Source: Adiantum capillus-veneris
Taxonomy: Eukaryota; Streptophyta; Polypodiopsida; Polypodiales; Pteridaceae
NCBI GenBank assembly: GCA_014529385.2
Contig: CM043946.1
Span: 17,374,077-17,438,076, forward strand
Direction: 5' to 3'
DNA: 64,000 bases
Shown in pieces: positions 29,907-42,084 of this stretch (its first letter is position 1; the number at the start of each line of letters is the position of its first letter). The notes under the pieces were generated by a model. The model worked only from the letters and a program-made list of their open reading frames with translations, ran no database searches and was not told the DNA's origin. Made by a program: the position numbers and the translations under genes.

Positions 29907-30631
29907 GATTTCTAAAGCCTTTTCTAGCAAAACATGAATGTAGCTTTGATAAATAACATTTAAAAGGACATAATGTCTTTTTCTTCAAGACTTTTAAAGT
30001 TTCTTAAGGGACACATGCCTCACAACTAGAATTGAATGACCTTCATCCATATGGATACCAAAGCCTTTAACATGTCAAAAAAGTCTAAAAATAAGGTAAA
30101 AGCCAACGATTAACTTTGATTCAATGAGCTTTCGTTTTTCGCACAAGCACCACTACTTGAACTCACTTTGAACATGTTGAACAACATACTTATGTAGAGT
30201 TACACAACATTTTTACTTAAATTAACTTCTCGTCTATATACCTGCAGCTTACAAAGCACACTCTCGTGTGTATTTAGAAAAGCACTGCTACTCAAGGGAA
30301 TTTGAATAGGTTGGATTAAAAGATAGTCCTCTGCATGCATGCTATTTTTTCGACATAGTATGCCTATTCACATTCTAATTTCATCATGTAAATACAATTT
30401 ACAGACTATCTTGGTGATCGATCCGTGTAGAGGGCTCGTAATTAAGACGCAAGCACGTGCACCAAAATGTTATGGGGGAGATTGGTTGTGAACTCGTGAA
30501 TGCTGGGAAGTTTGTTGACCGCGACCTGTCAACCAAGAGCACTCACAAAGCCGCAGCAGTGTGTTTGACGGGACCAAAAAAACAAATCGAGGGGGGTTGA
30601 AACCCCCTCCCCACCTCCGCCCCATTCGCTC
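29907..30631. other. Upstream region of the host gene
   Basis: AT-rich, with no gene. A G-box core CACGTG lies at 30454-30459, about 175 bp before the ATG. A short inverted repeat (GGGGGTT, then GA, then AACCCCC) at 30592-30607 could fold in the 5' UTR. No clear TATA box was identified. Confidence 0.45.
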
Positions 30632-31000
30632 ATGGCTGCTCCCACTACGCCATCGTCATCCTACTCATCATCCTCGACGGCAACAGGAGGCTCCTCTTCA
30701 GCCTCTTCCTCCTCTGCGCCCTCCTTGCGCCAGCTCTTCAACGCAGAAGAGGACATGTCTTCCCGCGGCGTCGCCCAGGTCCGATTTGGGTCTTCTACTG
30801 CTCAGTCTCTTCTCGACTCCCTGCAGCTGGTGCCCACAGAAAAGCCTCAGCCCTCTCCTGGCCAGATTGTTGTCCGCATGACTGTCCGCCCCATCAACCC
30901 CAGCGATCTCAACACCATCCGCAACAGCCGCTTCTCTCGCCTTGCCTCCCAGGGACGCCGTGTCATCATTGGTGACGAAGGCTGTGGTGTAGTCGAAGAG
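30632..31000 (+). CDS. First exon of an MDR-family (quinone-oxidoreductase-like) dehydrogenase
   Basis: 123 codons from ATGGCTGCT to GAG, followed by the donor GTTAGT at 31001, so the intron is in phase 0. Residues 1-40 are Ser/Thr/Ala-rich, as in a plastid or mitochondrial transit peptide. Residues 70-123 (PSPGQIVVRMTVRPINPSDL, then GDEGCGVVEEV) match the GroES-like N-terminal domain of medium-chain dehydrogenases/reductases, including the PxNPSD motif of quinone reductase and enoyl reductase (MECR) types. The exon is GC-rich with high GC at third positions, unlike its surroundings, which argues for a host gene. Downstream exons (NAD(P)-binding fold) were not recognised within the window. 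Either the next intron is very long and filled by LTR elements, or the gene is truncated. Substrate unknown. Confidence 0.65.
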
Positions 31001-31938
<938 letters not shown>

Positions 31939-31974
31939 AGGTTTGACCTCCACTCCTCACATTTGCTGCAAGTA

Positions 31975-32345
31975 GGCTTCAGTGTGTGCTCCTTATTTAC
32001 TTGTGTAGATTTAAGAATAATGGAATGGCTAGTGAGGTCATTAAGAGTGGATGGCCTACGTGTCTGGCTTGGTCACAATGGCCCTTTACCCAACAACTTC
32101 CCACTTAAAGGCCAATGTGTCTTTAAGCAAGCTATGGATATATATACAAGGTATATAGAGTATAGGTCTCTACCCAATGCCCATGAGCACTCGACAATGT
32201 GCAAACTTCTCGGAGGTTAGACCTTCGGTTGATCAGTAGGGTTATTATTTGTGTGAATCTTGACAAGCTCTATGCGCTTTTCCTCAAGTAACTCACAAAT
32301 GAAGTGATACCTCACATCAATGTGCTTTATCCTTGCATAAAACAT
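31975..32345 (-). mobile_element. Copia 3' end: RNase H C-terminus and LTR start
   Basis: On the minus strand 32200-32345 encodes NPMFYARIKHIDVRYHFICE, the hallmark end of copia RNase H. 32097-32135 matches the 3'-terminal internal sequence of the gag-only copia element (reverse of CACATTGGCCTTTAAGTGGGA). The sequence left of 32097 resembles its LTR start. This is therefore a pol-bearing relative of that element. Fragment only; fossil. Confidence 0.7.
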
Positions 32346-32783
32346 TGGATTTTGTAATAGGAGGGCACCACGTGCCAACAGAAAAGAACACATTGAATAG
32401 ACTTAAGACGCTTCAACACAACTGAACGGAAAGAGATGTATGAGACACAAAGTTCTTTATATTGCTTCAACATAGTACTAGTGCTGAGACTTGCTCTGCT
32501 TCTGCTCTCGCTAGAATGCCAGAAAAGAGACCCACAGTCTGTATTTAAAGGCCCATGGGCATTCAAAAGCAGTTACATAAAAAGCCACAAGTCTAAAAGC
32601 ATTTGGTTCCCCAAATGTTGGCGCTAAAAGCTGCTAGCACAAAATACAGAAATCCGCACAACTCCCACGTCAATAGTGTAAAACGGGGCGTTCTAGTAGT
32701 TTGCCGTGTCATCTTGTCAGCATAATTTCCAAGCATCCATACAACAGGCTGCTACGTCATCAGCTTGTACGTAGTGTCTTCTA
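32346..32783. other. No gene recognised
   Basis: AT-rich sequence between the copia fragment and the HD-family LTR. Possibly more copia LTR or body, but no motif supports it. Confidence 0.4.
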
Positions 32784-34619
32784 TAAGGTGCAGCGGAAGT
32801 GAATGTTGAACTTTGCTCAAGATGAGTGCTCCAAACTGTGCTCAAGGTTCCTTTTACTTATGGATGGGAGCGCCTTCCGTTCCTTTAGTGAGAGAGTGCA
32901 ATGGACCCAAACAAAGTGATGAACATTGTGAAGGAAAGTGCATGAGACTGAGAGATAGAGAGAGAAGAGAATACGACACCAGAATGTTGTCAAAACCCTC
33001 CTCCGAAGGCCCCACTCTCTATGGCGAGAGCGGTCTACTATTGATTGCACAAATCTCTACAATGCTTTGACTTGCCAACGATGTCGACGACGACGAGACG
33101 GGCTGAAAACTGAAAAATGCTAAGGGCTGAAATCTGCAAATCTTTATCTGCTGAATTCTGACTCTATGTCGATGACGATGTCGATGGCAACGATGCGATG
33201 ACAACGCGCTGAAAATGCAGATGCTGAAATCTGCGTTTTCGGGGCTGAAACTGCAAACTTTGCTAGATTTGACCGTGCGGCGAGGATCTGCTGCAAGAAG
33301 GTGAGATCTGCGAGGTTCGGAACTTCTTCTGTTAGCTCTAACTGCTGAAAACTGAAAACGCTGGTCTATGGGCTGATTCTGTCGCGAAGATTTGCAAAAA
33401 CGCTGAGGGTGTCAGGTTGATGCAAAAACACTAGGCTGATCTGGTCTGTGTTGTGGAAAATCTGCTAACGCTGGGGCTTCTGCTGTGCCTTGTTGTGGAT
33501 CTGTTGATCTGCAATGCAAAAACGCCAAGGCTGAATTTGGATCTCCTTGCAAAAAACGCTAGGTCAACTGCTTGGGGGGGGGGGGTCTTGCTGAGAAGGT
33601 GCTTGTTGAACCGAAGCTCCTGTTGCCTCTTCTGCCAGAAAGTGCTAGCGCTAGGTTTTCTTATATACAAGCTTATCAAATTTTGCCCTACCTAGTTCCC
33701 AACAAAAGTCACTTAAAAATAATAAGTGAAAAATGTCAAAAATAGGGAAAATAGGTCTATGCACTGTAAAAATGCTCCCGATGGGTTCTGATGGAAATCT
33801 GATGATCATGCTGTGTGCAACCAGAGGATATGCATCTAATCTAAGTGCTTGGACATGCATGGTTTGCGAACAGACACACAAAAGTGCCATAACACTTCCT
33901 ATTCTAGACTGACTGAGCTGAACTGAACCCTTGTTATGAAGTAGCTTGTCCACGTACAATCGGTTCTTCGTGATTGATCGAATCTGCAATGAGGTTAGCT
34001 TCAGTAGAGAAAGTATCAACTAACACATCATCCTTGTGAACAATCACATCATCTTCATGCAAATCATCATGCTTGTGAGAAATCACATCTTGATCATCAT
34101 TCAAATCATCATGCTTGTCCTTATCATCCAAACCATCATGCTGATCATTATCATGCAATTCATCATGCTTATCATCATGCAAATCCTGTGTGTCATGCTT
34201 TAGAGAAGAAAAGATTGAGAGAGTCTCCTTTTCCCGAATCTCTTGCATTTGTGCTTGAATTTGAGAAAAGAGTCGCAACATTTCTTGCATTCTTGCTTTG
34301 TTCTCGCGATCAAATTTTGTTTCTCTTTCGTCGCGCTCAGGCGCTATGGTTGCCATCCTGTCTTCGTATTTACGCTCTATGGCTGCTATTATTTCGTCGC
34401 TTTCTAACTTCCTGTCCATCATCCTCTTGTAGAAAGCCTCCATAGGAGTTAGTGCAATCCTTGGCGTAGATGGGGAAGGGGGAGGGCTGGAAAAACCTCT
34501 TGGTGCGGAAAATTCATTGTGCTTCGGGTGATGACCATCCATTGAAGTCGTGGGTTCTTGTGGTCTTGGGTTCTTAAGTTCACGAGGAACTTGGGTTCTT
34601 GGGGGTCTTGGTTCTTGGG
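32784..34619 (-). mobile_element. HD-family element, copy E0: LTR plus gag-like region
   Basis: 32784-33955 is an HD-family LTR (begins TAAGGTGCAGCGG). It runs directly into the gag-like coding region at 33956-34542, which is read on the minus strand from MDGHHPKHNEFSAPRG. The protein has a helical charged middle and a His/Asp repeat tail (KHDELHDNDQHDGLDDKD). The leader follows to 34619, where another HD LTR begins. The same LTR-to-gag junction is found at 46079 in copy E2. Non-autonomous fossil; rearranged. Confidence 0.7.
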
Positions 34620-35244
34620 TGTAAGGTGCAGCGGAATGAATGTTGAACTGTAAAACGCTGATCTATGGCTGTTTTCAAACGTTGGATCTGCTAGCAAAAA
34701 CGTTGGCCTGCACCGCTAGAAAATGCCAAGTAGGCTGGCTGAAAATTGCTGAGCAACAGGTCCAAAAACGCTGCCCTGCTGAGTCTTGCAAGTGATGAAA
34801 AATGTTGGCCTTGCTGAGAGGGAAACGCTAGGTGGAAGGTGTTCTTGTTCTTGCTTGAGGATTGGCTTGCTGAGCAATTCTCCTGCTGCCTCTTTTGCCA
34901 GAAAGCGCTAACTTTGGTTTGCTTTTATATTATCTTAGCAAAATTGCTCTACCTAGTTCCCAACAAAAGTCATTTAATAAATAAGTGAAAAATGTCAAAA
35001 ATAGGGAAAATAGGTTTAATGCACTGGAAAATTCCCCTGATGGATTTTGATGGTAATGCTGATGGGCATGCTGTGTGCGACCGGAGGATATGCACCTAAT
35101 TCAAGTGATTGGTCATGCACGGTCTGCGAACAGATTCACAAAAGTGCTAGATCACTTCCTATTCTAGACTGACTTGAGTGAACTAAACCCTGGTCATGCT
35201 GTAGCTTGTCCACGGACACATAGGGTTGGATGTGTCACGTGACA
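34620..35244 (-). repeat. HD-family 3' LTR, copy E1
   Basis: 625 bp, starting TGTAAGGTGCAGCGG and ending TGTGTCACGTGACA. The adjacent interior starts with a purine tract on the minus strand (plus TCCCCTCCTTTTC at 35245), which defines it as the 3' LTR. Confidence 0.75.
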
Positions 35245-35602
35245 TCCCCTCCTTTTCAAAGGGAGGTACTGGTACCGAACTGTATGGCGTCGAGGGAGAT
35301 CGCCAACAATATCTGGAATCTTGGAAAGGACTCTTCGCCGGTCCACTTTGATGCGTGGGTCATGCGATACTTGAACTTCATAAAGGTCTGCAACGCTTGC
35401 TTCTTTGGGCCGCGCCGAAAGCGACAGTCTTCTGAGTCTCCTTCAATGCTTCAACATTGTCTATAGTCATGCGTCTACCTTCTTCAAGAATCTCCGAGGC
35501 TGAAAATTCCTAAACCACTTCAACACAAAAACATGAACATACCCATTCCCTGTACAGTGACTGGAAAAATTCTAGTCTTCTCTAAAGACTGTGCATGCAT
35601 GT
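35245..35602 (-). mobile_element. HD-family interior, copy E1, left part
   Basis: It matches 47701-48060 of copy E3. Non-coding. It is interrupted at 35603 by a chromovirus and continues at 42090. Within it, 35262-35400 resembles a conserved segment that also appears at 47700-47870. Confidence 0.7.
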
Positions 35603-36158
35603 TGTAACAGACTTGGACACTCCAAGTCAAGAATCAATCGCGACAGCACCAAATAACCACTTCCAAACAATTCACAGATCACAATAGATTTGCACTGGCC
35701 CGGCGGAGTTCCGTGCCTAGAGATATTGGCCCCAAAGACTGGCGCCCCTTTTGGTATTTCTTTTTATATTAATCAATCATCAAAGTACAAGAGAGCGGTT
35801 AGGGTTTCACTCTCAGACTCTGCGTCCAGATGCTCTGAGAAGTGAGGCCCTCACCACTAATTTAAAGGTTACAAGGGATGCCCAAAAGCAGAGCCCCAAA
35901 AGCTTTTAAAATCAAAAGCATCTTTTCTCTCTCTCTCTTAGAGAGTCTTTTCTCTTTTTTTTATAAAAAAAAAAAGCAAAAGCAAAATTCGCGTCGCTCA
36001 TCATTTTCCAAAAAAAAAAATAAATTTTTTTTTTTAATAATCCGCCTCCGCGATTTCCGGAATTTAGGGTTTTTGGCAAAAATTAGGGTTTGCAGGAATT
36101 TTAGGGTTTCTGGCAGAAATTAGGGTTTTTGCTGTCCGCCACGTCATCACTTGTGACA
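35603..36158 (-). repeat. 3' LTR of the minus chromovirus, with telobox cluster
   Basis: Starts TGTAACAGACTTGG and ends TTGTGACA. Four TTAGGGTTT motifs at 36064, 36083, 36101 and 36120 are spaced 18-19 bp. The same cluster occurs in the other LTR. Confidence 0.9.
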
Positions 36159-36173
36159 TACCCCCCTCTTGAA
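36159..36173 (-). promoter_or_regulatory. Polypurine tract of the minus chromovirus
   Basis: Reads TTCAAGAGGGGGGTA on the minus strand, directly before the 3' LTR. Confidence 0.8.
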
Positions 36174-36765
36174 AGCATTGTAATCGACCGCGATTACGCC
36201 TGCAAAACCGACAAAAGCCATAAACCGTCTTAGCAGACACTGACTGTTAGTACCTACGTACTAGGAACACACATCTAGCACATGTACAAAATCGACAGTC
36301 ACATCACACGACATCACAGGACATCACCAGACATCACAGGACATCACATGACATTCAACATTCATTCGGATCTTAGACCATGATTTATCGGCAATGTAGC
36401 TAGCAATCACATCTAGGTCCAATCGGGACCTCAACGATGTCCGATTGACTAACCCCTATTGCAACCATGTCTATTCGAGATCAATCATACCAAAATGCTG
36501 CAGTCATTTCGGCTATCAGTTCCTGCACTCACAAGAAGTCAAGAACAAATCAGTATCATAATTAGGAATTCCATTTCATAAAGTCATCCAATAGAAAATA
36601 CCGTCAGCTCTCAGTATCCCTGAAGCTCAAAGAGACATCAGTGACTTTAGTATCAAAATCGAGGCATCTGTTGACAAAGGAGTGGAGTGACTCCCCTCTT
36701 GTGCATCCCACTGCACCAGATCTCTGGCCAAGCTGAATTCTGGGTTCCGTTTGGAGTAGACTATG

Positions 36766-36942
36766 CTAAATCAAAACATCGAGGTAAAGTTTCATAATCC
36801 GAGGAGTATCTGCTAGGTCCTCCTCCTCCATCCACTTCGCATCAAATGCAGGAAAGTTCTTGAACTTAACCAAGAACCGCCTTCGGACTTTACCTTTCTT
36901 CGTATCATTATGTGCCAAAATCTGTTCAGGAACAAGGATCTC
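36766..36942 (-). CDS. Chromodomain region of the minus chromovirus
   Basis: EILVPEQILAHNDTKKGKV, then RRFLVKFKNFPAFDAKWMEE, is a chromodomain at the C-terminus of integrase. It directs insertion to marked chromatin in chromoviruses. Part of a fossil element. Confidence 0.85.
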   Translation of the reverse strand, partial: EILVPEQILAHNDTKKGKVRRRFLVKFKNFPAFDAKWMEEEDLADTPRIMKLYLDVLI

Positions 36943-37389
36943 CTCGTTTTCTTCCACTTTGGGTTGCTCATCAGGCTCCCCATCATCAGGCACATCACCC
37001 TTAACAGGTTTCAAGAGACTCACATGCAATGCATTATGAATCCTCTGAGTATCTGGCAGTTCCAATCGGAAGGAGACATCATTTATCTTGTCAGTAATGT
37101 GGAAAGGTCCGTAGTATCACATACTAAGCTTTGGAAAAAGCCTCTCCTTTCCCTTTTTCTTTCTTAGGCGTGCCTTCTCAAAAGTAAGAGCACCCAATCA
37201 TCCTTCTTCAGTTTCCAGTTGCGACGATGGCGATCCGCTGCCTTTTTCTGTCGTTCTTGAGACTCCTGCAAAGTCTCGCGAACCTTGGCAAAAGCCGTAT
37301 CCAAATCTCGCGAATATTCATCCGCTTCAAATTTCTAATCTTTCGTGCTCAGGAAGGATGGAACCTTCGCAGCAATTTCAACAATCTCT

Positions 37390-38100
37390 CATGGCGTCCT
37401 CCCCGTCGAAGAGTGTATCGTGTTATTGTAGGCAAATTCCACCAAAGGTAAGTTCTTTTCCCATTGAGTCTTCTGATGCGAGATACAAGACTTCAATAAA
37501 TCTAAAATCACTGAATTGGCAATCTCAGATTGCCCGTCAGTCTGCAAGTGGAACGATGACGAGAACTGCAACCGCGTGCCAATGTTCTCCCAAATTGCCT
37601 TCCAAAACAAACTCATAAATATGGGGTCTCTGTCGGAGACAATCGTCTCAGGCGTGCCATGTAATCGGAAAATCATCGTGATCATTTTGTATTCTCGGGA
37701 GATAAAAAAAAATGAAATCCATTTCAATATTTTCCAAGGGGCGGGTGGGTATGGGTAAAGGCTGTAACAATCCTTGTGCCTTATGCCTGTCAAACTTGAC
37801 CTTCTGGCATACCAAGCAACTGCGCACAAACTCTTCCACATCCTTCTTCAGTCTCCGCCAAAAGAAATCTCTCTCTACCCCTTTCATGGTGGTAGCAATG
37901 CCGCGGTGACCCGTAAAAGGTGGACAGTGGCAATCAGTCATAACCTTTTCCCTCAACGGCTGTGTAACGCACAACATAGTCTTTTTCATCAAGTAGCCTT
38001 CCCGAAGGGAGTATCCAGCTACTGTCTCCCCATCCCGTATTCGTGTGAAAATATCTGCAAAATCTGTATCTATGGCACACTGATCGACCATATCCTCGAA
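37390..38100 (-). CDS. Integrase region of the minus chromovirus
   Basis: The zinc-binding module reads HCPPFTGHRGIATTMKGVE through CLVCQKVKFDRHK. Core motifs include SDRDPIFMSLFWKAIW and HLQTDGQSEIANS. Closest by eye to the integrase of the plus-strand chromovirus in this window. Fossil. Confidence 0.85.
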
Positions 38101-38179
38101 GCTCCTATGATGTATCGCGGAAATAGCCAGAACCAACGGTTTCCGAGACAAAGCATCTGCCACTACATTATTCTGTCCC

Positions 38180-39390
38180 TGCACATGGACAATCTAGAAG
38201 TGGAACTGTGACAAGATGTTTGCCCACCGCATCTGCTTTTCCGAAAGCTGCTTCTGTGACAAGAAGTAGCGCAAACTCTGATGGTCTGTAAAGACAGTAA
38301 AATCCGCTTCGAGTAGGTAATGCCGCCACTGAGTAAGAGCATGGATAACCACCAAAAGCTCTTTCTCATAAATCTGTGCTGTCATCTCCGACCTAGAGAA
38401 CAAACGACTCTCGTAAGCTATGACATGGCCTTCTTGCATCAAGACCGCACCCAGACTACGACCACAAGCATCACAAAATACTTCAAATGTCCCGTAGTCA
38501 ATTTCTCTTTCAACGTCTGAAAGGCAGTCACCTCTGTGGGTCCCCACGAAAAAGGTACTCCTTTCTGTGTCAAGATATGCAAAGGGGAAGCAACCTCTGC
38601 AAACTTTCGTATGAACCGCCTGTAGTACGAACACAGTCCCAAGAAGCTTCTAACTTCATGGACATTCCTCAAATCGGGCCAATCACGGATAGTCTCTATC
38701 TTGGCCGGGTTCATTTGCACTCCTGCTATTGACACAATGTGTCCCAAAAAGTGTATTTCTGGTAGGAAAAATTCACTTTTCTTAGCTTAATCACTAATGT
38801 GTGATCTCGTAATGCCTGAAAGACTTGAAGCAGATGATCTCTGCGTTCTGTCTCATTCTTGGAGAAAACAATGATGTCGTCAAAGAAAGTGCCAACAAAT
38901 AGCCTGTACTCTCGAAAAATTCTGTCCATCATCTGGCTAAATGTCGCAGGAGCATTGGTTAAGCCAAAAGGCATCACCAAAAACTCAAATAACCCAAAAG
39001 TCGTGCGAAAAGCTGTCTTGTAGACATCTCCTGGCGCTATCCTGATCTGATGATATCCACTCTTCAAGTCAATCCTGCTAAAGCACGAGGATCCCTGTAA
39101 CCTGTCGAGTATATCATCGATCCTAGGAATCGGAAATCTGTTCTTGATGGTGATTTCGTTGAGAGTGCTATCGATGCACATTCTCCAAGATCCGTCTTTC
39201 TTCAAAACCAACAACATTGGAGAGCAATACGGTGAAGTACTAGGCTGGACAAGACCCTTTTCCAAGAGGTCTTTCACCGAGTTCATAATCTTTTCATTCT
39301 GTACTCGGCTGACACGATAAGGTGGCCGATTCGGTGGCATGCTCCCAGATTTCAGATCAATGGTATAATCTTCAGGCCCTCTCAAAAGCA
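38180..39390 (-). CDS. RT and RNase H region of the minus chromovirus
   Basis: RT blocks: [75 protein letters not shown] and [16 protein letters not shown]. RNase H follows with FCDACGRSLGAVLMQEGHVI and FTDHQSLRYFLSQKQLS. The order and spacing are those of Ty3/gypsy pol. Fossil. Confidence 0.88.
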
Positions 39391-39889
39391 ATCGGCATGA
39401 GCGTGGAGAAAAAAAATCTTGGCGTTCTTTTCTTCAGGTCAAAACATTTTCAACTTTTATCCATCGTTCAGTTCTCCCAAAAGAATGAGTAAGAAAACTG
39501 AAGTTCATCAAGTACAATCTCTAAGCCCTTCATTTATCAAAGTCGCTTTCTCGGCCAAGTAGTCAACCACGGCGTAGTTCTTGTGGTACCAAGGGATCCC
39601 GAGTAGAACGTCACTCACGTGCCTTGAACACCCCTATCATTGCAAACGAAGTTTGCCAATGCTCGGTGTAATGGCAACATCCCATCCGGGTGCCAGTTGA
39701 ACTACCTCCGCCTGTGGCGTCAGTCTGTCGGGCGTAGTTCCAAATCGAGCCGCCAATTCCAAGTGAAAAGAAGTTGGCCTTGGCTCCTTCAAAAGAGCTT
39801 CCCGATCCTTCACTTTGCCCCGAAAGCGGCAAAGTTTGTACTTTCATTCATTAGATTCGGTGCAGGTCCCACGCCATGTGGTACCAGTT

Positions 39890-41466
39890 CTGCTTTTCTA
39901 TCTGCCTTTTCTGCCACATTCCTCAGCTGCTCTCGAACTCTCAGACCTGTCGTCGTCTTTATCATTCTGTTCTTTCTGTGCCTTATCAAGGCACTTTGCG
40001 GAAATATGTCCATGTTCCCCGCATCCAAAGCACTTCCCCTCTCTGATGAAGCGAGCTCTCTCCTCAGGAGTAAGCTTGGGTAGTGCATCTTTTTTTTTCT
40101 CTGGGTTGCTCTTTTTCATTCTACTTTCATTCCCAGAAGTCTGTTCGGCTCGTTGTGTCATGGGCTTATCTGTGGGGTAGGTCAAACTGCCAGAGTGAAT
40201 GGCAAAGCCCCGCTTCGCATGACTCATCAACTCCTGAATAGAAGCTGACTTCTGTTTCAAGCAGTGATCTCGGATCTCTATAGGTAGACCCAAGGTAAAC
40301 CGCTCAATCTGTTCTTTGAACGAGATCTTCTTGAATGAAGAGGTGGGTAGAAAAGAGCTCCAGAATCTTTCACAATAAGCATTGATCGTATCTTTCTTGG
40401 TCATCCGAAGATGGTTCCAAGCAGCTCGTACATCTCGTTCATATTCTTGCGTCAACCAAGAAGAAATAAAAAGCTTCTTAAATTTCAGCCATTTAACTGG
40501 CGCAGTCTTGTTTAAAAGAAGCGTGGACCACCAAGTACGAGCATTCCTCTTAAAGTAAGAGGCAGCTCTCTGAATCTTGGAGTGCTCTGAATAGCGTCCT
40601 CCCGCGAAAGCGATGTCAAACTGTTGAATAAAAGACAAAGCCTTCGAAGCATCTGAGTATCCTGAAAAGTATCAAACTTGATCGAGTGGCCACCTTCCTT
40701 AAACTCTCGGACTTTCTTGCTTTTATCTTCGAGAAAGTCATACTGGTTGGCTTTGTAAAAATTCTTCTTGTTCGCATAAAACTTTCCGTCATCGGAATCT
40801 GAGCTGTCTGTAGACGAGTCCTCAGTAGAACTGTCAGTCTCTGGGCGAGATGTAGCCTTCTTTGCCTTTTTCTTGCCCGTTCCGAAGCTTTGTGTCTTGC
40901 TTCGCTTTTTGCTTTTTCTATCTTCTTCGCTCTAATCCGAGGAGCTAGAAGAACTGTCAGAAGAAGAAGAAGAAGAACTGGGTACTCCTTCAAATCGAAC
41001 ACGCTTCTTCCGTTTCTTTGCCTTGTCAAATGTCAACCGACGACCCAAATATCTCGGGAAGTCAGTGCCTTTCTTCTGCTTTTTGCCGTGCTTTTTGTCT
41101 TTCTTTTGCACGTCGAAAAGCTGAGCAATCCGTGCATCAATCACGTTCTCCAGTTCCTGCTCCGTATATTTTCTTGGAGGCAGAAGGTTTCTTGAGAGCG
41201 GGTTTCGGGAGTGGTGTTGTGGTTCTCTGCCACTCCATCTGTACCTCTTCCAAAGAGGTCTGGTTCATATATTTTGCCATCTTTGGATCCTTGGCAAAAT
41301 TGAGCATCATCTTTGTTGCATCGCCAATCAATTGACGACGCTCCATCTTTCTTTGCTCCGCCTGAGTAGGCCGAGGCGGGCCATACTCTCTGTTTGAATC
41401 TTCGTTGTGATCCCAGCCCGCATCTCCAGATGCAGAGGGAGTCGACTGATCATTGCTTGAAGCCAT
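39890..41466 (-). CDS. Gag region of the minus chromovirus
   Basis: It begins MASSNDQSTPSASGDAGW at 41466. The gag domain near 40300-40640 contains AASYFKRNARTWWSTLLLN, and a CCHC knuckle CFGCGEHGHISAKC lies near 40015. A Ser/Asp-rich and basic linker lies between. Protease sequence would be expected at about 39430-39850; only weak traces are seen. Fossil. Confidence 0.82.
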
Positions 41467-41523
41467 AGGTGCCGCGGAAAAAAATTCGGGGATCGGATTT
41501 CCCGTAGAAGAGAAATCGGCCGT

Positions 41524-41535
41524 GCTCTGATACCA
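41524..41535 (-). promoter_or_regulatory. Primer-binding site of the minus chromovirus
   Basis: GCTCTGATACCA is the complement of TGGTATCAGAGC, one base from the 5' LTR start at 41537. Confidence 0.85.
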
Positions 41536-41536
41536 C

Positions 41537-42084
41537 TGTAACAGACTTGGACACTCCAAGTCAAGAATCAATCGCGACAGTACCAAATAACCACTTCCAA
41601 ACAATTCACAGATCACAATAGATTTGCATTGGCCCGGCGGAGTTCCGTGCCTAGAGATATTGGCCCCAAAGACTTGCGCCCCTTTTGGTATTTCTTTTTA
41701 TATTAATCAATCATCAAAGTACAAGAGAGCGGTTAGGGTTTCACTCTCAGACTCTGCGTCCAGATGCTCTGAGAAGTGAGGCCCTCACCACTAATTTAAA
41801 GGTTACAAGGGATGCCCAAAAGCAGAGCCCCAAAAGCTTTTAAAATCAAAAGCATCAATTCTCTCTCTCTCTTAGAGAGTCTTTTCTCTTTTTTTTATAA
41901 AAATAAAAAGCAAAAGCAAAATTCGCGTCGCTCATCATTTTCCAAATTTTTTTTTATAATAATAATCCGCCTCCGTGATTTCCGGAATTTAGGGTTTCTG
42001 GCAAAAATTAGGGTTTGTAGGAATTTTAGGGTTTCTGGCAGAAATTAGGGTTTTTGCTGTCCGCCACGTCATCACTTTGTGACA
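41537..42084 (-). repeat. 5' LTR of the minus chromovirus
   Basis: 548 bp, matching 35603-36158. The telobox cluster is at 41989, 42008, 42026 and 42045. It is followed by the target duplication CATGT at 42085-42089. Confidence 0.9.

Larger units (their letters stand above)
35603..42084 (-). mobile_element. Ty3/gypsy chromovirus, minus strand, 6.5 kb
   Basis: LTRs at 35603-36158 and 41537-42084, target duplication CATGT on both sides, initiator-Met primer site and polypurine tract all present. Order on the minus strand: gag, protease region, RT, RNase H, integrase, chromodomain. The LTRs differ at about ten positions by eye (near 2%), so it is fairly young. The ends look whole; the coding part is broken, with about five or more breaks. 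It sits inside HD copy E1. Confidence 0.93.

Noticed and set aside
33453-33695. Leu-rich ORFs in HD LTRs (33453-33695 and 45551-45817)
   Set aside because: Both lie inside LTRs, include a G run and are not kept in the other LTR types.
40616-41195. Ser/Arg-rich host splicing factor on either strand
   Set aside because: The sequence is the charged linker of chromovirus gag, in line with the gag start and primer site.
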